64,000 nt of DNA from Rhizobium sp. AQ_MP. Lineage in GTDB: Bacteria > Pseudomonadota > Alphaproteobacteria > Rhizobiales > Rhizobiaceae. Shown here piece by piece: positions 34,000-42,388 of this stretch. The notes under the pieces are model-generated. The model searched no databases. It was not told the DNA's origin and worked only from the letters and a program-made list of their open reading frames with translations. Within the stretch, counting starts at the first letter, position 1. The number at the start of each line of letters is the position of its first letter. Location: positions 1 to 64,000 of the forward strand of contig NZ_JACJVI010000018.1 in the NCBI RefSeq assembly GCF_014237835.1. The letters run 5' to 3'. A program made the translations under genes and the position numbers.

Positions 34000-34839
34000 A
34001 TGCAAGAACTGGTCTTCCTACAATCCCTTTGGGCAATGGAGCGCCGCCATACGGACGGCTTCGAGCGATCCCTTGAAGAGAATATTGCAAAAATCGCCGA
34101 GGCGGGTTTCGGTGGTGTGAGTGCCCATTGTCACGATCGCGAGAAGGTGCGGCGGATCGCTGGTCTTCTACCGAAGGGGTGCACCTATTACGAGGGGCAA
34201 TGCTTTGTCAGCACGGTCGACGATCTCAAGCCCGTACTTGAGATCGCTGCTGAATTCGGAGTGGGACACATCGATCTCCACGCGGACATCCGTCCCCGCA
34301 CGGTGTCAGAATGCATCCCGATCCTAGAGGGTTGGATGCGCCTGGCAGAAGAAGTGAGCTTTCCCGTCCTCATCGAAACCCATCGCGACCGTATGACGAC
34401 GGATCTGCATTTCACGCTGGATCTTTTGGAGGCCATGCCGGACCTGCCTTTGCTGGCAGACCTGTCGCATTATCTCGTCGGTCGCGAATTTGCCTGGCCC
34501 GTTCCGGAGGAAAGCCATTCACAAATCGAGCGGATCCTCGACAATTCATGGGCGTTTCACGGTCGAGTGGCGAGCCGCGAGCAGATTCAGGTCGAGGTCT
34601 CCTTTCCCCATCATCGGCAATGGGTGGATCTGTTCCTCGGATGGTGGCGCCTGGGATTCCGGAGCTGGCGGCACCGCGCCGCTGCCGATGCTGTTCTGCC
34701 CTTCGTCTGTGAGCTCGGCCCCAAGCCCTACGCGATCACGGGAGCAGATGGAAACGACATATCCGACCGATGGAGTGATGCTCTTCTGATGCGTGAAATG
34801 GTGGCAGATATCTGGCGGGAAACTGAGACGGGCGCGTGA
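34000..34839 (+). CDS. sugar phosphate isomerase/epimerase-like TIM-barrel protein
   Basis: A 279-residue protein of the xylose-isomerase-like (AP endonuclease 2) barrel superfamily. It has NIAKIAEAGFGGVSAHCHD, then FPVLIETHRDR (metal Glu), LPLLADLSHYLV (metal Asp and His) and SWAFHGRVASREQIQVE. Members isomerise or epimerise sugars or hydrolyse small metabolites. It is under the double LacI operator, so it belongs to the same regulon as the P450 operon. The substrate is not readable from sequence. Confidence 0.75.
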   Translation: MQELVFLQSLWAMERRHTDGFERSLEENIAKIAEAGFGGVSAHCHDREKVRRIAGLLPKGCTYYEGQCFVSTVDDLKPVLEIAAEFGVGHIDLHADIRPRTVSECIPILEGWMRLAEEVSFPVLIETHRDRMTTDLHFTLDLLEAMPDLPLLADLSHYLVGREFAWPVPEESHSQIERILDNSWAFHGRVASREQIQVEVSFPHHRQWVDLFLGWWRLGFRSWRHRAAADAVLPFVCELGPKPYAITGADGNDISDRWSDALLMREMVADIWRETETGA

Positions 34840-35019
34840 GTGCGCTGATCTGGCGAATTGTGTTCTGTGGCGTCTCTATCGCTTCAGATACCGCTAAACG
34901 CGAGGTTTCTGCTATACAGGAGCTTAGAAAGTTACTGCGGCGATCGTCATCGAGCCCTGACCGCCCAATGCTGCTGTGCGCGATCGGGTGACGCACGCCT
35001 CACGACGGACCATCCGGCC

Positions 35020-35409
35020 ATGGAGCGCTTCCACCTCAGCTTCGACCATCCAAGCCGTGCATGGAGCTTCGGCGGGCGGCTCTACCGGTCGGCCGGCGCG
35101 GCCCATGCCCTTCCGGTGACAGCGCCGCGCCCGCAGCACGCCGCCCTCGTCGGCCGCTATCGCAGCTATTTCCCGTGGTCCCCCACATTCCGCATCGTGC
35201 TGCGCGAGGGCCGTCCCTTTCTGTTATCACCGGGCGGGGTGGAGGGACCCGATCCCGATATGGAACTCGTCCCGATCGGCGAGAACATGTTCCGCATTGG
35301 CGCCGATCCGCGCCTGCCCGAACGGCTGCGGATCGCCGCGACCTGCGACGGCCGCCCTGTCACCGTCTACCGCGACAGTTGCCGCTATTGCCGCATGTCG
35401 CTGGGCTAG
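35020..35409 (+). pseudogene. C-terminal fragment of a serine hydrolase (beta-lactamase family)
   Basis: The frame (open from 34858, Met at 35020) encodes a sequence resembling the C-terminal lipocalin-like domain of class C beta-lactamase-family hydrolases: HAALVGRYRSYFPWSPTFR, then a predicted beta-rich stretch ending CDGRPVTVYRDSCRYCRMS. The catalytic SxxK and YxN parts are absent, so it is a 3' remnant if the match is right. Its base composition looks more GC-rich than the neighbours. It could also be a free-standing short protein, which I rate as less likely. Confidence 0.55.
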
Positions 35410-35786
35410 GACAAGAGCCCTGCTCGGACTGGTCGGGCGGCACTCTAGATCCCGGGCAAAGGTTGTGGTCGCGGCCTGCGAGGCCTTGCCGGATTTTGTG
35501 GCGTCCAAACGCAAAGCCGCCCCGGTGATGCGGAGGCGGTGGGTTTTTCCTGTTTAAACTGGTTGCGGGGGGCCTGATTGCACAAAGATTTGCATAAAGA
35601 TCGCGTCGAGATGGCTAAAACTAGCCTTTGTCAAAGCTGGTTATAGACGCGTGCTTACCAGCCAGTTAGAAACGCGGCACTGGCGCTGCCGATCAGCCCC
35701 GATCTGAGCGGCAGACCCGCTTGCAAGATCAGATCGGGGCGGGTGGGGGCGCACCTCTTCGGCTTTAGCTTTGAGACTGGCTCACG
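35410..35786. other. intergenic stretch between gene fragments
   Basis: No gene is seen. A GCCGCC...GGCGGT hairpin followed by GGGTTTTT near 35515-35550 looks like an intrinsic terminator on the plus strand. A TGGTTGCGGGGG string at about 35560 resembles the 3' end of some tRNA genes in reverse, but no tRNA structure accompanies it. Confidence 0.45.
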
Positions 35787-36255
35787 TCATTCTGCGGCTT
35801 CCATGCGCGCCAAAGCCTTCTTCCTTTTGGCGATGACTTCCGGATCGTTCATGAAATTCGTCCGACGGCCGGGCTTGCGGCCACGTTTCTGGTAACCGTT
35901 TCCAATGCTGCCGTCCCGAATGCCAAACATATGATCTTGCTGACCCGTCCGGGATGGGCCGCTCCTGCTACGCTCAAGTTCGCGCCTGGCCTGCATCGAA
36001 GCTACGATCGACAGCATGTCATCCAGCCGCTTATTGTCGACGACCTGTGCTCGATGCACAGACCCTAATCTGTCGAAAGCTCTGTAGGGCACGGAAAAGC
36101 TGTGATGCATGATCTCCAGCCTGCCGTCCGGGTAACCACAGACGACGACCTTCTGCCCAGCCAGTGGCTGCGAGATCTCGGTCGGATCGACAATGGACAG
36201 CACCTTGTCGTAACGTAGAGTCAAAGCCTGCGACAGGGTCTGGAAGCGTTGATGA
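35787..36255 (-). pseudogene. C-terminal fragment of an ISNCY-like transposase
   Basis: About 150 codons read HQRFQTLSQALTLRYDKVLS, then PLAGQKVVVCGYPDGRLEI, SVPYRAFDRLG and VVDNKRLDDMLSIVA, and a basic C-terminal tail. This is the C-terminal pattern I associate with ISNCY-family transposases that lack a classic DDE motif in this part. The integrase catalytic core and N-terminal HTH are missing, so it cannot move. The 5' break is at 36240-36262, where an aminotransferase fragment begins on the other strand. No terminal inverted repeats were seen. Confidence 0.65.
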
Positions 36256-36538
36256 GCCGGCATGACATCATCGGCCACATCCACGGTCGAGGATTGTTCA
36301 TCGGCGTCGAGCTGGTGATCGACCACGAAACGAAGGCTCCAGCAAAGCTTGCCGCACGTTGGGTTCGTGAACGGCTGAAATCGCTTGGCGTGCTCGTCTC
36401 GTCGACAGGCCGTTCGGAAACATCATCAAGATCCGCCCGCCTCTGGTCTTCAGCCTGGCAGACGTTGCGCGATGCCTTGAGACACTCGATCAAGCCATTG
36501 GCGAGATACCCGCAGACTTGAGGACAAAAGGCACCTGA
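36249..36538 (+). pseudogene. C-terminal fragment of a class III aminotransferase, frameshifted
   Basis: The plus strand reads HDIIGHIHGRGLFIGVELV, as in the C-terminal domain of class III PLP aminotransferases, then STGR, and then loses frame. After a one-base change at about 36412-36414 the expected FGNIIKIRPPLVFSLADV continues in another frame and ends at a TGA at 36536-36538. The N-terminal two thirds, including the PLP Lys, are missing. The start abuts the transposase fragment, which suggests insertion or recombination removed the rest. Confidence 0.8.
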
Positions 36539-36540
36539 GA

Positions 36541-37131
36541 CAAAGCCAAGTCAACGGCGGGAACGCCTCAGATTTTGCCTGATACTGCGCCTTCCCTGCT
36601 GGCCGCACCTGCTTCGTTTTGACGGCGGTTCTCTTGCAGAGCCACTGAAACCCTGCCAGAGCAGGGCAGCCCAACCTTGCGCGCGATCACTGCGGCTTCG
36701 GGCGCCTCTCATCGTTTCAGCCCTTGACCGCGAATTGCGGCTTCGCAGCCGGCTTCCGGTCGCGTTCGCGCACACCAAGACACTGCCGAAAGTCGGAAAA
36801 ATCCCCGTCCATACTACGAGAATTCACTAAGTAATGCGGGACATCGCGGAGCTATCATCCTTCTGTTGCAGAGTGGTTGGGGCATCCGCAACAAGCGATC
36901 GGACGTCGCGTGCAGGTGATTGGCGAGGGCCCGAAATGCCCATGTTCGATCATCTATTGGCAAAGCTTGCGGCCGTCATAGCGCGAGACTTAGGCTCCCC
37001 CACCCTCGCTGCCTCAACCTGGCCAGCTATGCCTCGGCCAAATGTAAGTGCCCACCAATAAAATAAAAATGGTCTCTCGCTCGAGATGCAGAAGCCTCCG
37101 CGCGAAGAAAATCCAGAAGGAGAACATCGAC
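36541..37131. other. intergenic region upstream of the amino acid ABC operon
   Basis: About 590 bp without a convincing gene. Short open frames on both strands have no ribosome binding site and no recognisable motif. The 3' part must hold the promoter of the binding-protein gene at 37132, but no operator can be assigned. It may contain further decayed sequence. Confidence 0.4.
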
Positions 37132-37941
37132 ATGAAGCGTTCACCGCTTAAACTGATCAGCGCCATCGCGCTGATGCTCATGGCAGGCACCGCCAATGCA
37201 GCAAGCGTTGCCCCTCCGGCCAATCTCACGCAGGCCGGCAAACTGACATTTTGCGCAGAGTTCGGCAATCCACCGCTCGGCTTCTATGACGAGGCCCAGG
37301 TTCTGACGGGTTTCGAGATTGAACTTGGAACGGAACTGGCCAAGCGGATGGGTCTAGAGGTGCAATGGAAGGAGGTCGCCTTTAGTGCCATCATCCCAGC
37401 GCTGATGGCAAAGCAGTGTGACGCCATTCTCTCCCAGCTCTTCGACAAGCCGGAGCGTCGCGAAGTGGTCGACTTCATCAACTATATGTATTCGAGCCAG
37501 TCCCTGCTGGCCCCGAAGGGCAACCCGAAGAACATCAAGGGCCTTGCTGACCTCTCTGGCCTGAAGGTGTCCGTCGGCAACGGAACGACCATTCAGAGCC
37601 TTCTCGATGAGCAGAACAAGCTTTTCAAGGAAGCCGGCAAGCCGGAAGCCAACATCGTCGTCTTCCCGAAGGACGCCGACGCGCGCCAGGCACTGCAGAC
37701 TGGTCAGGTCGACGCGTATGGCACAACACTGGAAACCGCCGCTTTCTTCTTCACAAAGGCCGGTCAGATCTTTGACATCGCGGGAGAACCCTTCAACAAG
37801 ATCAAGACGGGCATGGCGATCCGCAAGGGGGAAGCCGACACGGTCGGTGCGCTTCAGAAGGCCTTCGATTCCATCCGCGAAGATGGAACCTACATGAAGC
37901 TGCTGGAAAAATGGGAACTCGGGGCCGACGCTATCGAATAG
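37132..37941 (+). CDS. polar amino acid ABC transporter substrate-binding protein
   Basis: A 269-residue periplasmic protein of SBP family 3. The signal peptide is MKRSPLKLISAIALMLMAGTANA, cleaved near ANA-ASV. The mature part opens GKLTFCAEFGNPPLGFYDEA and contains GFEIELGTELAKRMGL and the C-terminal FDSIREDGTYMKLLEKWEL. Ligands in this family are polar amino acids, opines and related molecules. AAGGAG precedes the ATG at 37132. It leads a three-gene importer operon followed by a gamma-glutamyltransferase. Confidence 0.86.
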   Translation: MKRSPLKLISAIALMLMAGTANAASVAPPANLTQAGKLTFCAEFGNPPLGFYDEAQVLTGFEIELGTELAKRMGLEVQWKEVAFSAIIPALMAKQCDAILSQLFDKPERREVVDFINYMYSSQSLLAPKGNPKNIKGLADLSGLKVSVGNGTTIQSLLDEQNKLFKEAGKPEANIVVFPKDADARQALQTGQVDAYGTTLETAAFFFTKAGQIFDIAGEPFNKIKTGMAIRKGEADTVGALQKAFDSIREDGTYMKLLEKWELGADAIE

Positions 37942-37951
37942 GACCTGACCC

Positions 37952-38731
37952 ATGAACTTTGATCCGAGTATCTTCTGGGAGTATCTGCTCAGGCCGAGTA
38001 CCGTTTATCTGAACGGTCTCTGGCTGACGCTCAGCATCAGCGTCATTGCCCAGGCACTGGGCACGGTGCTGGGACTGTTTCTGGCACTCGCGACGATTTC
38101 CAGATACCGCTCGCTCAACTTGCCCGCACGATTCTTCGTGTGGGCATTTCGGGGCACACCGCTGCTCGTGCAGATTGTTTTCATCTACACAGGTCTGGCT
38201 GCAGCAGGTCTCTACCGCTTTGAAGACGTTGATCTCGGTATTGCTGTCCTGCCGGGCAACATCCAGGCCGGCGTCTTGGCACTGACGCTGAATGCCGCTG
38301 CCTACATGGCCGAGATCATACGAGCCGGTATAGGGTCCGTAGGCGTTGGCCAGGCAGAAGCCTCCAAATCGCTGGGCATGACCTATCCCCTCTACATGCG
38401 ACGCATAATTCTCCCGCAAGCCGCACGTGTCGTCATTCCACCGCTTGGCAATGAGTTCAATGCCATGCTGAAGAACACCACCCTTCTCAGCGTTATTGGC
38501 GTGCCGGAACTGCTCCTGGCCACGCAGATGGTCACCACGGTGACATTCCGCGTGTTCGAACTGTACCTGGTCGTTGCCTGCTACTTCCTGACCCTGACCA
38601 CACTCTGGGGTTTCATTCAAGTTCGTATCGAACGGAGATACGGAGATCCCGCCGCGCGAGCCGCCTACAAGAAAGCGGGATCCATCTATCGTCGGATGCT
38701 TGGGTTTGGTGCCGTCAAGGAGCCGAAATGA
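37952..38731 (+). CDS. polar amino acid ABC transporter permease
   Basis: A 259-residue permease of the HisM/GlnP family with about five membrane segments. The family signature is present: FVWAFRGTPLLVQIVFIY in the first half and the EAA loop AEASKSLGMTYPLYMRRIILPQAARVVIPPLGNEFNAMLKNTTLLSVIG. There is only one permease gene, so the channel is probably a homodimer. It overlaps the ATPase gene by ATGA and follows the binding protein by 10 bp. Confidence 0.86.
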   Translation: MNFDPSIFWEYLLRPSTVYLNGLWLTLSISVIAQALGTVLGLFLALATISRYRSLNLPARFFVWAFRGTPLLVQIVFIYTGLAAAGLYRFEDVDLGIAVLPGNIQAGVLALTLNAAAYMAEIIRAGIGSVGVGQAEASKSLGMTYPLYMRRIILPQAARVVIPPLGNEFNAMLKNTTLLSVIGVPELLLATQMVTTVTFRVFELYLVVACYFLTLTTLWGFIQVRIERRYGDPAARAAYKKAGSIYRRMLGFGAVKEPK

Positions 38732-39528
38732 CCAATACGCATGACAACAGGCAGACACCGATCGTCAGGGTTCGGGGCGTCGAAAAGCGATACGGCGACC
38801 TACACGTCCTGAAGGGCATCGATCTCGACGTCTACAAAGGCGAGGTCATCGTCATCGTGGGCTCTTCGGGATCCGGCAAGACCACCTTCATCCGTTGCAT
38901 CAATCATTTGGAGAAGATCCAGAATGGCCGCATCGAGGTGAATGGCCATCTGATCGGCTATCGCGAACAGAATGGTCGGATGGTCGAGGATACGGAGCGC
39001 AACATTGCGAGGCAGCGATGCGAAGTGGGAATGGTCTTCCAGCTGTTCCACCTTTTTCCGCATCTGACGGCCCTCGAGAACATCATCGAAGCGCCGGTGC
39101 ATGTTCGCAAAATTGGTCGCGAGGAGGCAATCCAGACGGGTCGCGCCCTGCTGGCACGGGTCGGGCTTGCGGACAAGGAAGACTTCTATCCTTCGCAGTT
39201 ATCCGGCGGACAACAACAACGTGTAGCCATTGCACGTGCGCTCGCAATGCGGCCATCGGTCATGCTTTTTGACGAGCCCACCAGCGCGCTCGACCCCGAA
39301 ATGATCGGCGAGGTGCTGGACGTCATGAAGGAGTTGGCTCGCGAAGGCATGACAATGATTGTCGTCAGTCATGAGATGGGCTTCGCGCGCGAGGTCGCCA
39401 ATCGGGTCATCATGATGCACGAAGGACGCATCATCGAGGATGAACCGCCGGAGGTCTTTTTCACCGCCCCGAAGCACGAGCGAACGGCCGCCTTCCTCTC
39501 GCGCGTCATAGGCAAACGGGACCACTGA
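38728..39528 (+). CDS. polar amino acid ABC transporter ATP-binding protein
   Basis: A 266-residue ATPase of the GlnQ/HisP type. Walker A is VGSSGSGKTTFIRC (residues about 45-58), the signature is LSGGQQQRVAIARALAM, Walker B is VMLFDEPTSALDPE, and the switch His is VVSHEMGFAREVANRV. It powers the importer. The start overlaps the permease stop. After it comes a hairpin at 39551-39575. Confidence 0.9.
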   Translation: MTNTHDNRQTPIVRVRGVEKRYGDLHVLKGIDLDVYKGEVIVIVGSSGSGKTTFIRCINHLEKIQNGRIEVNGHLIGYREQNGRMVEDTERNIARQRCEVGMVFQLFHLFPHLTALENIIEAPVHVRKIGREEAIQTGRALLARVGLADKEDFYPSQLSGGQQQRVAIARALAMRPSVMLFDEPTSALDPEMIGEVLDVMKELAREGMTMIVVSHEMGFAREVANRVIMMHEGRIIEDEPPEVFFTAPKHERTAAFLSRVIGKRDH

Positions 39529-39550
39529 TCCAAAGAGCTGCCAAAAATCA

Positions 39551-39575
39551 ACGCTCGTCCGGCTCGGACGGGCGT
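39551..39575 (+). terminator. hairpin after the amino acid ABC operon
   Basis: ACGCTCGTCCG pairs with CGGACGGGCGT (one G-U pair) over a 3-nt loop. There is no T run, so termination may be partial, allowing some read-through into the gamma-glutamyltransferase gene. Confidence 0.45.
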
Positions 39576-39702
39576 CCACCCGATAGAATATGCCGATGAT
39601 CCTTGCTCTGATAGCGTGAGACGATCACTGGCGACAGCAAAGGCAAGATCGTTCTGGTGCGGCAGAGCCGCCGCCCCAGCCTCTTGCAAAACGGAGTTCA
39701 CG

Positions 39703-41289
39703 ATGCGTGATTTTCAACTTCCTGGCCGCTCCGCCGCAATGGCGATGAATGGAATGGCAGCCAGCCACAATCCCCACGCGACAAGGGTTGCGATCGAAGT
39801 CCTGCGCAGCGGTGGCGCTGCGATCGACGCCGCAGTTGCTGCTGCAGCCGTTCTTGCGGTGGTTGAACCGCAGCAAACCGGCATCGGCGGGGACTGTTTT
39901 GTTCTAATGAGCAAGAACGGCACCGATGAGGTGAGCGGCTATAACGGGTCCGGTCGTACGCCGCGCGGATTGCCCACCAGCGGTCTTGCCCCGGAGGGCG
40001 CGACACAGGTGGAGGACAACAGTCCCCATGCCGTGACCATTCCCGGTGCGATCGATGCCTGGACGCGTCTGGTGGCCGACCACGGCCGCAAGGAAATCGG
40101 CGAGCTTCTGGCGCCGGCTATCGATTTTGCGCGCAATGGCTTCCCGGTTCATCCAAGGGTAGCCCGCGATTGGATCGAAGACGCACCACGTCTGCAGCGC
40201 GATCCGAACGCCATGAAGGTTTTCCTGCCCAAGGGCCGGCCGATGCGTGCCGGTGAAGTCTTCCGCAATCCAGGGCTGGCCGAGGCGCTGGACCTTATTG
40301 CTCGAAACGGCCGAGATGGGTTCTACAAGGGACCGGTTGCGAAAGAAATCGTCGAATATCTGCGCGGCCTGGGCGGATACCACACGGAAGATGACTTTGC
40401 GATCACGCAAGGGGAATATGTAACGCCGGTACGCACGACCTATCGCGGCATGGAAGTCTGCCAGATCCCGCCAAACAACCAGGGCATCACGGCGCTTCTG
40501 ATGCTGAACATCCTGGAAGGTTACGATCTCTCTGAACTTCAACCGATGAGCGCCGAGCGGCTTCACCTGGAAGTCGAAGCCGGACGTCTCGCCTATCGCG
40601 ATCGCGACGCCTTCGTCTGCGATACATCAAAAGCCTCCTTCCCCTTTGAAGAGATCCTGTCCAAGGACTATGCCGCGCGGCTGCGTGCCGAAATCAGCAC
40701 GGACCGTTTCGCAGCCCATCTGCCCCCACCGCTGATGCGCCGAACCGATACGGTCTATCTCACCGTGGTAGACCGTGATCGCAACTGCGTCAGTTTCATC
40801 AATTCCGTCTACTGGGGTTTCGGGTCGACGCGGGTGTCACCGACCTATGGCATCACCTTGCAGAACCGGGGCATGGGCTTCTCGCTCAACCCGGACCATC
40901 CGAACGCAATCGGACCCGGCAAGCGCCCCCTCCATACCATCATGCCCGGCATGACATTGAAGGACGGGCGACCCTATCTGGTTTACGGCGTCATGGGCGG
41001 GGACTATCAACCCTTCGGGCATACGCATGTGCTCACCGGCGTCACGGATTTCGGCCTTGATCCGCAGGAGGCGATCGACCAGCCGCGCATCTTCCACAGC
41101 ATGGGCGAAACCATCGTCGAACGCGGAATTCCAGGGGCCGCGATCAGAGGGCTTCAGGAAATGGGCCACAAGGTCGTCGTTGCACCGGAGCCCCACGGCG
41201 GCGGGCAGATGATCATGATCGACTGGAAGGAAGGCGTTCTGATCGGCGGATCGGACAGCCGCATGGATGGATGCGCGCTCGGTTATTGA
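39703..41289 (+). CDS. gamma-glutamyltransferase family protein
   Basis: A 528-residue Ntn-hydrolase of the GGT family. The N-terminal half reads MAASHNPHATRVAIEVLRSG, then DAAVAAAAVLAVVEPQQTGIGGDCF. The self-cleavage nucleophile is probably Thr350 in DTVYLTVVD, and HTIMPGMTLKDGRPYLVYGVMGGD follows. No signal peptide is seen, so it would act in the cytoplasm on imported gamma-glutamyl compounds or a related amide. The ATG at 39703 follows CGGAG; an open frame extends to 39616. It is 174 bp after the amino acid importer, same strand. Confidence 0.85.
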   Translation: MRDFQLPGRSAAMAMNGMAASHNPHATRVAIEVLRSGGAAIDAAVAAAAVLAVVEPQQTGIGGDCFVLMSKNGTDEVSGYNGSGRTPRGLPTSGLAPEGATQVEDNSPHAVTIPGAIDAWTRLVADHGRKEIGELLAPAIDFARNGFPVHPRVARDWIEDAPRLQRDPNAMKVFLPKGRPMRAGEVFRNPGLAEALDLIARNGRDGFYKGPVAKEIVEYLRGLGGYHTEDDFAITQGEYVTPVRTTYRGMEVCQIPPNNQGITALLMLNILEGYDLSELQPMSAERLHLEVEAGRLAYRDRDAFVCDTSKASFPFEEILSKDYAARLRAEISTDRFAAHLPPPLMRRTDTVYLTVVDRDRNCVSFINSVYWGFGSTRVSPTYGITLQNRGMGFSLNPDHPNAIGPGKRPLHTIMPGMTLKDGRPYLVYGVMGGDYQPFGHTHVLTGVTDFGLDPQEAIDQPRIFHSMGETIVERGIPGAAIRGLQEMGHKVVVAPEPHGGGQMIMIDWKEGVLIGGSDSRMDGCALGY

Positions 41290-41309
41290 GCGCTTCCGGC
41301 AATCCTATG

Positions 41310-41346
41310 TCTCCGCCCTTTGAGCACATGCCCCGAAGGGCGGAGA
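41310..41346. terminator. bidirectional terminator between convergent operons
   Basis: TCTCCGCCCTT pairs perfectly with AAGGGCGGAGA over a 15-nt loop. It lies between the gamma-glutamyltransferase stop (41289) and the amidohydrolase stop (41360) and would serve both. Confidence 0.7.
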
Positions 41347-41359
41347 TGAAGAGCCAGAT

Positions 41360-42388
41360 TTAGAGGCGACGGCTGGGCTCCAGCACTCTGGCAACACAAT
41401 CCCCCAGCGCAGCCTTGTCATAGCCTCCCTCGAAGACGAACATCCTCGGTAGCTTCAGCGCCGCGATCGCTTCGCCGATGCGGGAGAAGTCCTCTTGTCT
41501 GAGGTTCAGCTTGCCCGAGGGATCGCCCCGGTAGCCGTCCACGCCGAGCGCGATCACAATATAATCGGGGGCGAAGTCATGGATCCTGGCGCGCGCGGCG
41601 TCGAGTGCAACAGAGTAGATTTCCATAGTTGAGCCGGGCTGGAGTGGCAGGTTGAGGTTAAACCCCTCACCGGCTCCACCTCCGATCTCATCGGCATATC
41701 CGGAGAAGTACGGGTAATCATCGGCAGGATCCGTGTGGATCGACACTGTCAGAACATCGGAGTTCTTCCAGAATATGTCTTGTGTGCCGTTGCCGTGATG
41801 CGCATCCACGTCGAGAACAGCGACACGGGCTCCGCTCGCTGCAAGTGTCGAGGCTGCGAGCGCCGTGTGGTTGAGGTAACTGGTTCCACCTCCCATGTCG
41901 CGACAGGCGTGATGGCCCGGCGGTCTTACGAGTGCAAATGACGATTTGCCGGAAGCCAGCAGATGCTCGGCAGCGCTTCGGGCAGCCCCGGCTGCCCCTG
42001 TCGCCGCGGACCAGACATGCTGAGTAACCGGGCTCACCCCGTCGAAGAAGTAGTAGCCGAGCTTGCCTTCGATAGCCCTTGGAGGGCGCGGCGGGCGGTT
42101 CCGGTGCGGCCAGACGAAGGCGATGCCGTCATGTTCGTCACCGAAACCCGCAGTCCATTCGTCCCAAGCGGTTTCAAGGAATGACAGGTAATCCAGATCA
42201 TGAATGGCAAGGAGATCCGCTGCCGTCAGAGGCAGGCAGTCTACCGGAGCCTTGAACCCCCTTTCCGCCAGCACTCCCCACACGAGGTCTATCCGGTCGG
42301 CGGTTTCGATCGTCGGAACCAGTTCTCCCGGAACAAGCTCGCATCGTGCTTCATGCGCGCGATGCCCGCCATGGCTGAAGATTTTCAT
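41360..42388 (-). CDS. acetylpolyamine amidohydrolase / histone-deacetylase-family protein
   Basis: A 342-residue zinc deacetylase. It has RPPGHHACRDMGGGTSYLNH with the catalytic His pair (about residues 154-155), VLDVDAHHGNGTQDIF with zinc ligands Asp and His, and IALGVDGYRGDP with the second zinc Asp. The subgroup is the bacterial acetylpolyamine deacetylases, which remove acetyl from N-acetylputrescine, N-acetylspermidine and similar amines. Its ATG overlaps the stop of the fused permease (ATGA), so it is made with the transporter. A 3' fragment of a close copy lies at 25113-25216. Confidence 0.82.
   Translation of the reverse strand: MKIFSHGGHRAHEARCELVPGELVPTIETADRIDLVWGVLAERGFKAPVDCLPLTAADLLAIHDLDYLSFLETAWDEWTAGFGDEHDGIAFVWPHRNRPPRPPRAIEGKLGYYFFDGVSPVTQHVWSAATGAAGAARSAAEHLLASGKSSFALVRPPGHHACRDMGGGTSYLNHTALAASTLAASGARVAVLDVDAHHGNGTQDIFWKNSDVLTVSIHTDPADDYPYFSGYADEIGGGAGEGFNLNLPLQPGSTMEIYSVALDAARARIHDFAPDYIVIALGVDGYRGDPSGKLNLRQEDFSRIGEAIAALKLPRMFVFEGGYDKAALGDCVARVLEPSRRL

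Noticed and set aside
35558..35572. TGGTTGCGGGGG string resembling a tRNA 3' end, a possible attachment site
   Set aside because: Only 12 bases match, no tRNA fold or integrase gene is near, and no repeat of it bounds an island in the window.
36834..37061. A 75-codon plus-strand frame before the amino acid ABC operon
   Set aside because: No ribosome binding site, no motif, and composition unlike real genes here. Left as intergenic.
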